Assembly: GCA_009914555.1 (NCBI GenBank)
Contig: WNDY01000021.1
Location: forward strand, 1-62,328
Length of the DNA stretch: 62,328 bases
Origin: Xylophilus sp.
GTDB taxonomy: Bacteria > Pseudomonadota > Gammaproteobacteria > Burkholderiales > Burkholderiaceae_C
Direction of reading: 5' to 3'
Shown here: piece after piece, positions 1 to 9,739 of the stretch
How the letters are laid out: the number at the start of each line of letters is the position of its first letter
Numbering within the stretch: the first letter of the stretch is position 1
Program-made: the position numbers and the translations under genes
The notes under the pieces: model-generated
Told to the model about the DNA's origin: nothing
Database searches by the model: none
What the model saw: the letters and a program-made list of their open reading frames with translations, nothing else

Positions 1-252
1 GAAAGCGTTCTCCTCCTCCAGCCGCGCCACTTCACGTTTGAGCCGTGCATGTTCGGCCAACTCCAAGCGTTGTGCCTGATCGTCCTGGTCGTGCCGCCGC
101 GCCTGGGCGCGCCAACTGTACAGCTGGGCAGGCTGCAACCCCAGATCACGAGCCACCGTGGTTACCCCTTCTGTGGCCGCTCGCAACAGTGCCTGCTGCC
201 TGAACTCCAGGCTGAACTCCTGCCCCTTTCTGCCTGCCTTGCTCTTGGTCAT
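1..252 (-). CDS. IS3-family transposase OrfA (partial)
   Basis: OrfA is the helix-turn-helix subunit of IS3-type transposases, normally joined to OrfB by programmed frameshifting. The start is the ATG at 252-250, preceded by a clear GGAGG ribosome site at 257-261. About 84 residues are visible: a basic start, the FSLEFRQQALL and VTTVARDLGLQPAQLYSWR segments of the DNA-binding helices, then the beginning of a charged leucine-zipper-like helix (AEHARLKREVARLEEEN). The rest lies outside the window. Confidence 0.88.
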   Translation of the reverse strand, partial: MTKSKAGRKGQEFSLEFRQQALLRAATEGVTTVARDLGLQPAQLYSWRAQARRHDQDDQAQRLELAEHARLKREVARLEEENAF

Positions 253-316
253 CGTCCACCTCCTATTGCGATAGTTAATCGCTTATAGGGGTGTCCGTGA
301 AACGGGGGCAAGATCA
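1..316 (-). mobile_element. IS3-family insertion sequence, orfA end (partial)
   Basis: This is the first 316 bases of an IS3-family element that runs off the left edge. Its terminal inverted repeat lies at 280-316 and, read into the element, begins TGATCTTGCCCCCGTTTCAC, resembling the TGATCTT start known from E. coli IS3. The base after 316 belongs to a LysR gene that the insertion has cut. The opposite end of the same kind of element, in the same orientation, closes the window at 62013-62328. The two terminal repeats share TGATCTTGCCCC, ACGGACACC and TAAGCG blocks but are not identical, as expected for left and right ends. The exact IS name cannot be given without a database. Confidence 0.9.
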
Positions 317-1123
317 CTCGGTGTTCCGCTCCTCCTGCGCAACAGCAGGCCATTGCGGCTCACCGAGGCCGGTCGGTTCTTTTTCGAGCAGGCCGTTCAG
401 GTGCTGGATCGGGTAGACCAGATGGCGAGCGCCACCCGACGGCTTGGCCTGAACCAACGGGGGACGCTATCGATCGGATTCGTGCCGTCCACGCTGTACG
501 GTGGCGTGCCGGTGGTGCTGCGCAAGCTGCGTGACCAGCACCCAAAGCTGGATATCCAGCTCGTGGAACTGTCGTCGATCCAGCAGGTCGAGGCGCTGAA
601 GACAGGGCGCATCGATATCGGTTTCGGTCGTATACGCGCCAACGACGGTGCGGTCGAGCGCATGGTGCTGCGGGAAGAGCGACTGGTCGTGGCCATGCCG
701 TCGACTTCCGCCGGAGGTCCCAAGCCGCAACCCATGCGGCTGGCCGAGCTGTCTGACCAACGGCTGATCGTCTATCCGAAAAGTCCCCGGCCGAGCTTTG
801 CGGACCAGATTCTTGCGCTTCTCAACGGCTGCGGTGTCCGTCCTTCCGAAATCATCGAGGTCACCGAGCTTCAAACGGCCCTGGGTATGGTCGCATCCGG
901 GGCGGGGGTCTGCATCATTCCCGCGTCTGTGACGTTTCGCGCCGATCTCCGCTATCGCCCGATCATTGATGCGAACGCTACTTCACCAATCATCATGTGC
1001 CATCGCCTGAATGACGATGGGTGGTACATCGGCGTGGTGAAGAAACTGGTGAAGGATCTGTATGCCACCGGACCCACTGCGTCAGGCTTGGGCTTTCCCC
1101 AGTTCCCCGAACACATCGTCTAG
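317..1123 (+). pseudogene. LysR-family regulator, 5' end removed by IS insertion
   Basis: An open frame enters directly from the IS end at 317 and continues to a TAG at 1121-1123, giving about 268 residues. It starts with LGVPLLLRNSRPLRLTEAG, which corresponds to the end of the winged helix-turn-helix of a LysR protein. About 50 N-terminal residues carrying most of the DNA-binding domain are therefore missing. The remaining linker helix and substrate-binding domain are intact and resemble the BenM/CatM group that senses aromatic-pathway intermediates. A TTG at 353 could start a shorter product, but it would lack DNA binding. The breakpoint coincides with the IS terminal repeat, so transposition caused the truncation. 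Confidence 0.88.
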
Positions 1124-1221
1124 CGAAAGCGATTGCACAACCGCCTCGGGCGCATCGAGCGTCGTCGCATTGGCCGGCGAAGCACGCGGTGCACAGGGTG
1201 TTGGAGCGTACCGGCATCCAT

Positions 1222-1707
1222 TCACGCCGGCCAGCCGGCCGCGTCCTTGATCGACTCCAGCATGAAGCTCGACCGGCAGTCGCGTACGCTCGGGTGCCGC
1301 AGCAGCGTCTCGGAGATGAAGCGGTTGAGGTGCTCCACATCGGTCACGGCTACGCGCATCAGGATGTCGGTGTCGCCGGTGAGGGCCACGCAGTCCACGA
1401 CCTCGCGCCAGGTCTGCACGGCGGCCTTGAACTGGTCCTTGTGGCTGGTGCGCTGAGCGCCGCCATGCTTTTCGAGCCGCAGGGTCACGTAGGCCACGAG
1501 ACTGATGCCGAGTGCCGATGGGTCGAGCACTGCACGGTAGCCGGTGATGATGCCGGCGGCCTCCATGCGTTTGACCCGCCGCAGTACGGCCGAGGACGAC
1601 AGGCCGACGGCATCGGCAATGTTGTCGAAGGTGGCGCGCGCATGGCCCTGGAGGGTACGCAGAATGCGGCGGTCGATCTCGTCGATGGGGGATTCTTTGG
1701 CTGCCAT
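1222..1707 (-). CDS. Lrp/AsnC-family transcriptional regulator
   Basis: Lrp/AsnC proteins are small amino-acid-responsive regulators that form octameric discs. The 161-residue protein has the N-terminal AsnC helix-turn-helix (IDEIDRRILRTLQGHARATF, then LSSSAVLRRVKRMEAAGII at about 30-50). A C-terminal RAM ligand-binding domain follows, with the usual GDTDILMRVAVTDVEHLNRF pattern. The ATG at 1707 is chosen because family homology begins just after it; ATGs at 1734 and 1749 are in frame but would add an unrelated tail. No ribosome site decides clearly. It stands alone, with no neighbouring amino-acid gene to suggest its effector. Confidence 0.9.
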   Translation of the reverse strand: MAAKESPIDEIDRRILRTLQGHARATFDNIADAVGLSSSAVLRRVKRMEAAGIITGYRAVLDPSALGISLVAYVTLRLEKHGGAQRTSHKDQFKAAVQTWREVVDCVALTGDTDILMRVAVTDVEHLNRFISETLLRHPSVRDCRSSFMLESIKDAAGWPA

Positions 1708-1790
1708 GGCTTGCCTGTGGAAAGGCGGTGCCATCTTAATGACCGCCAAGCAGCGTGCGGCAACAGGTATGAGGAAAAACCGTATCCAAG

Positions 1791-1815
1791 AAAAAAGCGG
1801 CCCGAGGAGCCGCTT
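1791..1815 (-). terminator. Rho-independent terminator of the serS/tRNA-Ser transcript
   Basis: Read on the minus strand, a perfect 7-bp stem (AAGCGGC/GCCGCTT, arms 1809-1815 and 1795-1801, 7-base loop) is followed by six T residues (the A-run at 1791-1796). It lies 17 bases beyond the tRNA-Ser CCA end, so it can end a transcript covering serS and the tRNA. Confidence 0.8.
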
Positions 1816-1831
1816 GATTCATTTTGCCTTA

Positions 1832-1921
<90 letters not shown>

Positions 1922-1943
1922 TGGTCGAAGCGCGGATTCTACA

Positions 1944-3410
<1,467 letters not shown>

Positions 3411-3425
3411 TCAAGGAGACGATTC

Positions 3426-4415
3426 GTGCACGCTGCTGCTGCTGTTCCTTCCTTCCTCCGCAATCCCCTGACGGCCCTGGCGCTCGCCGCGGCCGCGCTG
3501 GCGCCGGGCCTTGCCGCAGCGGCCGACGCCTCGGTCGCGGTCACGACCATCGTGGAGCATCCCGCGCTCGACGCCACGCGCGACGGCGTGCGCGACGAGC
3601 TGAAGGCCGCCGGCTACGAGCCGGGCAAGAACCTCAAGTTCGAATACCAGAGCGCCCAGGGCAACACCGGCACCGCCGCGCAGATCGCGCGCAAGTTCGT
3701 CGGCGAGCGCCCGAGCGTGATCGTGCCGATCGCCACGCCCTCGGCCCAGGCCGTGATCGCCGCCACGCGCGACATCCCCGTGGTCTACAGCGCCGTGACC
3801 GATCCGGTCGCCGCCAGGCTGGTCAAGGGCTGGGGCGCCTCGGGCACCAACGTGACTGGCGTGTCGGACCTGGCGCCGGTCGAGAAGCATCTGGAGCTCA
3901 TCAAGAAGATCGTGCCGAACGCCAAGCGCCTGGGCGTGATCTACAGCCCCGGCGAGGCCAACTCGGTGGCCATCGTCGCCGCGCTGAAGAAGGCCGCCGG
4001 CCCGGCCGGCCTCACCATCGTGGAGGCGCCCGCGGCCCGCACGGTCGACGTGGTCAGTGCCGCGCAGAGCCTGGTCGGCAAGGCCGACGTGGTCTACACG
4101 CCCACCGACAACAACGTGATCTCCGCCTTCGAAGGCATCGCCAAGGTCGCGCAGCAGGCCAGGCTGCCGGTCGTGGCCGGCGACACCGACACGGTCAAGC
4201 GCGGCGCGGTCGCTGCGCTCGGCCTGAACTACTACGACCTGGGCCGCCAGACGGGCAAGATCGTCGTGCGCATCCTCAAGGGCGAGAAGCCGGGCGCCAT
4301 CGCCTCGCAGGTCAGCGACACCTTCGAACTGCACGTCAACCCCGACGCGGCCCGCAAGCAGGGCGTGACGCTGTCGGACGCGCTGATCAAGTCGGCCAAG
4401 GTCGTCGTCCAGTAG
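3426..4415 (+). CDS. ABC transporter substrate-binding protein (PF04392-like)
   Basis: This periplasmic receptor belongs to the ABC_sub_bind family that partners branched-chain-type permeases; members with known ligands bind aromatic amino acids, but the ligand here is unknown. The GTG at 3426 is preferred because AAGGAGA lies at 3413-3419; an upstream in-frame ATG at 3336 lacks such a site. The 329-residue product begins with a signal peptide (hydrophobic LTALALAAAALAPGLAAAAD). The mature part has two Rossmann-like lobes, including VTTIVEHPALDATRDGVRD and NVTGVSDLAPVEKHLELIKK. It is the first gene of a three-gene transporter set, followed by a terminator-like hairpin. Confidence 0.88.
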   Translation: MHAAAAVPSFLRNPLTALALAAAALAPGLAAAADASVAVTTIVEHPALDATRDGVRDELKAAGYEPGKNLKFEYQSAQGNTGTAAQIARKFVGERPSVIVPIATPSAQAVIAATRDIPVVYSAVTDPVAARLVKGWGASGTNVTGVSDLAPVEKHLELIKKIVPNAKRLGVIYSPGEANSVAIVAALKKAAGPAGLTIVEAPAARTVDVVSAAQSLVGKADVVYTPTDNNVISAFEGIAKVAQQARLPVVAGDTDTVKRGAVAALGLNYYDLGRQTGKIVVRILKGEKPGAIASQVSDTFELHVNPDAARKQGVTLSDALIKSAKVVVQ

Positions 4416-4434
4416 ACGCCGGCACCGCCGGCCG

Positions 4435-4467
4435 CCGCCCGTTCACGGCAGGAACGGGCGGTTTTTT
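4435..4467 (+). terminator. Intercistronic terminator after the ABC receptor gene
   Basis: A perfect 10-bp stem (CCGCCCGTTC at 4435-4444 with GAACGGGCGG at 4452-4461) has a 7-base loop and is followed by six T residues (4462-4467). It lies between the receptor and permease genes, so it probably lowers expression of the membrane components relative to the receptor. Confidence 0.85.
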
Positions 4468-4524
4468 GCTTTTATCCACCTCCAGAATCCATTCCACGAT
4501 TCACCTGCCAGGGTCCGTCGCGCC

Positions 4525-5451
4525 ATGTCCCTCATCGCATCGCTGGGCGCCATCGAAATCGGCCTGATCTTCGGGCTGGTCGCGCTGGGCGTCCACCTCT
4601 CCTTCCGCATCCTCGACTTTCCGGACCTCACGGTCGACGGCAGCTTCCCGCTCGGCGGGGCCGTCGCCGCCACGCTGATCGTGGCCGGCTGGAACCCCTT
4701 CGCCGCCACCGCTGCCGCGGCCGGGGCCGGCGCGGCGGCGGGCTTCGTCACCGCCTGGCTCAACGTGCGGCTGCGCATCCTGCAGCTGCTGGCCAGCATC
4801 CTGACGATGATCGCGCTCTACTCGGTCAACCTGCGCATCATGGGCAAGCCCAACCAGGCGCTGATCAGCGAGCCCACGGTATTCAGCATCCTGAGCTGGG
4901 GCGGCTGGCCCGACTACATCACCAAGCCGATCGTGCTGCTCGGCGTGGTCGTCATCGCCAAGCTGCTGGTCGACCTGTTCTACGCGTCGGAGACCGGCCT
5001 GGCGCTGCGCGCCACCGGCAGCAACCCGCGCATGGCCCGCGCCCAGGGCATCGCCACGGGCCGGCTCACGCTGGGGGGGCTCGCGTTGTCCAACGCCCTG
5101 GTGGCCGTGGCCGGCGCGCTGTTCGCACAGACCCAGGGCGGCGCCGACATCTCGATGGGCGTGGGCACCATCGTGATCGGTCTGGCCGCCGTCATCATCG
5201 GCGAGACCGTCGTGCCCTCGCGCAGCCTGGCGGTCGCCACGCTGGCCTGCGTGGTGGGCGCGGTGCTGTACCGCGTCTTCATCGCGCTGGCGCTCAACAG
5301 CGACTTCATCGGCCTGCAGGCGCAGGACCTGAACCTCGTCACCGCCGTGCTTGTCGCCATCGCGCTCATGGTGCCGGCCTACAAGCGCAAGGTCGCCCGC
5401 TGGATGGGTGGCGTGCGCGCGAGCTCCGACCATCGCAGGGGAGCCCGCTGA
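4525..5451 (+). CDS. ABC transporter permease, branched-chain (LivH-like) type
   Basis: The 308-residue protein is a polytopic inner-membrane permease of the BPD_transp_2 family. Hydrophobic segments recur throughout, for example IEIGLIFGLVALGVHLSFRI at the start. The family loop ETGLALRATGSNPRMARAQG contacts the ATPase. The first residues set the reading frame at ATG 4525; its ribosome site is weak. Its stop overlaps the ATPase start by one base (TGATG), indicating translational coupling. With the receptor upstream it forms a TrpXYZ-like import system. Confidence 0.9.
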   Translation: MSLIASLGAIEIGLIFGLVALGVHLSFRILDFPDLTVDGSFPLGGAVAATLIVAGWNPFAATAAAAGAGAAAGFVTAWLNVRLRILQLLASILTMIALYSVNLRIMGKPNQALISEPTVFSILSWGGWPDYITKPIVLLGVVVIAKLLVDLFYASETGLALRATGSNPRMARAQGIATGRLTLGGLALSNALVAVAGALFAQTQGGADISMGVGTIVIGLAAVIIGETVVPSRSLAVATLACVVGAVLYRVFIALALNSDFIGLQAQDLNLVTAVLVAIALMVPAYKRKVARWMGGVRASSDHRRGAR

Positions 5452-6245
5452 TGCTGCGTGCCGAGCAACTCGAAATCACCTTCAACCCCGGCACGCCGAT
5501 CGAGAACCGCGCGCTGCGCGGACTCGACCTGCAGATCCCGGAAGGGCAGTTCGTCACCGTCATCGGCTCCAACGGCGCCGGCAAGTCGACCTGCCTGAAC
5601 GCCATCAGCGGCGACCTGCCGGTGGACAGCGGCAGCATCCACATCGATGGCGTCGACGTGACGCGCCGCCAGGCCTGGCAGCGCGCCGACCTGGTGGCCC
5701 GCGTGTTCCAAGACCCGATGGCCGGCACCTGCGAGGGGCTGACCATCGAGGAGAACATGGCCCTGGCCGCGCGGCGCGGCGAGCGGCGCGGCCTGCGCCT
5801 GGCCATCAACCGCGTGCTGCGCGAGCGCTTCCGCGAGAAGCTGTCGATCCTGGGCCTCGGTCTGGAAAAGCGCCTGTCGGACCGCATGGGCCTGCTCTCG
5901 GGCGGGCAGCGGCAGGCGGTCAGCCTGCTGATGGCCTCGCTCAAGCCTTCGCGCATCCTGCTGCTCGACGAGCACACGGCCGCGCTCGATCCCAAGACCG
6001 GCGCTTTCGTGATGGAGCTCACGGCCCGCATCGTCGCAGCCGGCCGGCTCACCACGATGATGGTCACGCACAGCATGCGTCAGGCGCTCGACTACGGCGA
6101 CCGCACCGTCATGCTGCACGAGGGCCGCGTGGTGCTCGACGTGAGCGGCGAGGAGCGCCAGGGGCTCGACGTGCCGGACCTGCTGCGCATGTTCGAGCGC
6201 GTGCGCGGCGAGACGCTCGATGACGACAAGCTGCTGCTGTCATAG
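5451..6245 (+). CDS. ABC transporter ATP-binding protein
   Basis: This 264-residue ATPase energises the preceding permease. Walker A is GSNGAGKST near residue 40, the signature motif is LLSGGQRQAVSLLMA, and Walker B is RILLLDEHTAALDPKT, followed by the H-loop in MMVTHSMRQAL. The aspartate after Walker B is replaced by E-H (LLLDEHTAALD), which is common in this subfamily. It overlaps the permease by one base. A hairpin with GGGGGTAT flanks follows. Confidence 0.93.
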   Translation: MLRAEQLEITFNPGTPIENRALRGLDLQIPEGQFVTVIGSNGAGKSTCLNAISGDLPVDSGSIHIDGVDVTRRQAWQRADLVARVFQDPMAGTCEGLTIEENMALAARRGERRGLRLAINRVLRERFREKLSILGLGLEKRLSDRMGLLSGGQRQAVSLLMASLKPSRILLLDEHTAALDPKTGAFVMELTARIVAAGRLTTMMVTHSMRQALDYGDRTVMLHEGRVVLDVSGEERQGLDVPDLLRMFERVRGETLDDDKLLLS

Positions 6246-6252
6246 CATGGCA

Positions 6253-6317
6253 GGGGGTATGCAGCTATAGCGCCCGTCATAAGGGCGCTGTAAGTATATC
6301 CTGGCCAGAGTATATGC
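6253..6317. repeat. GGGGTAT-bounded intergenic hairpin (copy A)
   Basis: A perfect stem AGCGCCC/GGGCGCT (6269-6275 and 6283-6289, 7-base loop) lies between GGGGGTAT at 6253 and GAGTATAT at about 6309. It resembles hairpins at 16289, 28414, 33771, 39966 and 49577, all between genes. Placed between convergent ends, it may act as a terminator or be a degenerate member of a dispersed repeat family. Confidence 0.55.
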
Positions 6318-6353
6318 AGCGGTACCCGACGCCTCAGCCAGCGCTGCGACGGT

Positions 6354-6914
6354 TCAGCCGAGGGCGGCACGCCCCAGGCCCTCGATGATCAGGCGCAGCC
6401 CTGCGTCGAATGCCTCGTCGTGTCCCATGCCCAGGCCGTCGATCCCGTCGCCGGCGCCACCGGCGGATTGCTGCTCCAGCACGCTGCCGACCGTGAAGTG
6501 CCCGGCGGTGAGCATCGCGGTCTTCACTGCGCGCTCCGGCAACCCTGCGGCGATCAGGAATTCCATCTTGTGCAGGGCGCGGGAGAGGTCTTCGCCCTGG
6601 GGGTTCGTCCCGGCATGCAGCCTCGCTCCGTCGCGGTGCATCAGCAGGGCGCTGCGGAAACTGCCCCAGTTGCCGCGGAACCATTCGCGCCAGTCATCCG
6701 CCGGCCCCGGCAACGGCGCGGCGGCATGCGGCGCCATCGCGGCCTTGGCCATCGCCGTGAGGAGTTCCGCCTTGCGGCGGAAGTGCCAGTAGAGCGAGGG
6801 CTGCTCCACGCCGAGCCGGCGGGCGAGCAGCCGGGTGCTCACCGCATCGAGGCCGACCTCGTCGAGGAGGGCCAGTGCTTCGGCGACGATCACGTCGCGG
6901 TCCAACTTCGTCAT
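6354..6914 (-). CDS. TetR-type repressor (tetracycline-repressor class)
   Basis: The 186-residue protein resembles the classical tetracycline repressor along its whole length, not only in the DNA-binding domain. The recognition helix QPSLYWHFRRK nearly matches the known QPTLYWH segment. The ligand-core motifs SALLMHRDGARLHAGT and AGHFTVGSVLEQQ match the regions that bind drug and magnesium in TetR. It is about 20 residues shorter than Tn10 TetR, mostly in the variable loop before the last helices. It is transcribed away from a TetX-like monooxygenase, with two tetO-like palindromes in the 61-base gap. That arrangement implies repression of both genes until a ligand binds. The natural inducer is unknown. 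Confidence 0.93.
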   Translation of the reverse strand: MTKLDRDVIVAEALALLDEVGLDAVSTRLLARRLGVEQPSLYWHFRRKAELLTAMAKAAMAPHAAAPLPGPADDWREWFRGNWGSFRSALLMHRDGARLHAGTNPQGEDLSRALHKMEFLIAAGLPERAVKTAMLTAGHFTVGSVLEQQSAGGAGDGIDGLGMGHDEAFDAGLRLIIEGLGRAALG

Positions 6915-6923
6915 GTTGACATT

Positions 6924-6936
6924 TTATCAGCGATAG
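6924..6936 (-). promoter_or_regulatory. tetO-like operator 1
   Basis: Read on the minus strand this is CTATCGCTGATAA, within TCCCTATCGCTGATAAA. Tn10 tetO2 has CTATCAGTGATAG, so both arms nearly match. It overlaps the promoter region of the repressor gene. Confidence 0.75.
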
Positions 6937-6952
6937 GGAATGATCGAGTCAT

Positions 6953-6965
6953 CTATCGATGATAA
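6953..6965 (+). promoter_or_regulatory. tetO-like operator 2
   Basis: CTATCGATGATAA has the same form (CTATCG-N-TGATAA) as the site at 6924, in the opposite orientation. The centres are 29 bases apart, close to the spacing of the two Tn10 tet operators. It ends just before the monooxygenase ribosome site. Confidence 0.75.
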
Positions 6966-6975
6966 GGAGAGGCGG

Positions 6976-8243
6976 ATGGCACCATCAGACACGGACGCGC
7001 GGCGTCTGAGAATCCTGGTCTGCGGCGGCGGCATCGCCGGGCTGGCGGTGGCGTTCTGGCTCGCCCGCGGCGGTCATGACGTCACGGTCGTGGAACGGTT
7101 TGCGGCGCTGCGGGCCAGCGGCGCACAGGTCGACCTGCGCGGCCAGGGCATTGCGGCGGTCGCGCGGATGGGCCTGCTGGAGTCGGTGCGCAGCAGGCTC
7201 GTCCATGAACCGGGCGTCGCCTTCGTCGACCGGCGCGGCAGGACCTGGGGCAAGGTCATGGCGAACACCTCCGGCAAGGGCCGGCAGACGCTGACCAGCG
7301 AGTACGAGATCATGCGCGCAGACCTGGTCCGCATCCTGCACGACGCGGTCCGGGACGATGTCCGCTTCGTCTTCGGCACGACGGTCGAGCGCTTCGCACA
7401 GGACGACCGCGGCGTGCTGGCCCGATTCTCCGACGGCACGGCCGACACGTTCGATGTGCTGATCGGCGCGGACGGCCAGGGTTCGCGCATCCGCCGCGAC
7501 ATCCTGCCCGCAGGCGCGCCGGATCCGTACCACCCCGTGGGCATCCACATGGCATACTGGTTCATCCCCCGGGATGCCAGCGACGGCGACCTGCGGCAGA
7601 CCTACAGCGCCCCGGGCGGGCGCCAGATCATGCGCCGCAGCCACAGCGCCACCGAGAGCCAGGTGTACCTCGCGCTCTGGGAGCGGTCCGAGGAGGCCAG
7701 CGCGATCCACCGCCAGGACGTGCAAGCCCAGAAGCGGTTCTGGGCCGAGCGGTACCGCGATGCCGGCTGGCAGGTCCGGCGGTTCCTGGACGGACTGGAG
7801 ACGACGGAGTTCTTCTACTCGCAGGAAGTCGTGCAGGTGCGCACCGGCACCTGGTCGAGCGGCCGCGTGGCGCTGGTCGGCGACGCCGCCTACTGCCCGT
7901 CGCCGTACAGCGGCATGGGCACTTCCGCCGCCCTCGTCGGCGCCTACGTGCTCGCCGGGGAGATCGGCCGCCATGCCGCCGACCTGCCGGCCGCCTTCGC
8001 GGCGTACCACCGCACGCTGCAGCCCTTCATCGACCACTGCCAGGCCGAGGTCAACCCCACCCTGCTGCGCATCGGATTTCCGAGGACCCGGCTCGGCACC
8101 TATGCGCTCCTGATGCGCTCCTGGCCCTGGGCGCGTTGCTCACCGTCACCCGGGCCGCTGACATCGCCGCCCGCTTCTCGACGGAAGACCGCGGCGGCGA
8201 CTGGCTCCTGCCCGACTGCCCGGAGCTCGATGCCCGGAGGTGA
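6976..8243 (+). pseudogene. TetX-like FAD-dependent monooxygenase with 3' frameshift
   Basis: This is a class A flavoprotein monooxygenase, the family that includes tetracycline-inactivating TetX. The start at ATG 6976 has AAGGAGA at 6964-6970. The FAD-binding site is CGGGIAGLAVAFWLARGG, the DG motif is VLIGADGQGSRIRR, and the GD motif is GRVALVGDAAYCPSPYSGMG. The frame is good to about residue 381 (LGTYALLMRS). After 8119 it turns into arginine- and serine-rich nonsense that would run to 8454 across the end of otsA. A plausible tail (LALGALLTVTRAADIAARF onward, ending DARR) continues in another frame from 8121 to TGA 8241-8243. One missing base near 8119 explains this. Either the gene lost its last 41 residues or there is a sequence error. 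Confidence 0.8.
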
Positions 8244-8262
8244 TGCCGGCCGGAGGCGGCGC

Positions 8263-9645
<1,383 letters not shown>

Positions 9646-9739
9646 TGGAAGACCTCCGCGCTGCGCGCTGCGGTGCGAACCGACGAAACACCTTCGCCTG
9701 CGGCTGCGGTGCGAGCCCCTTCGGGCGGCCGGGCGGTGC

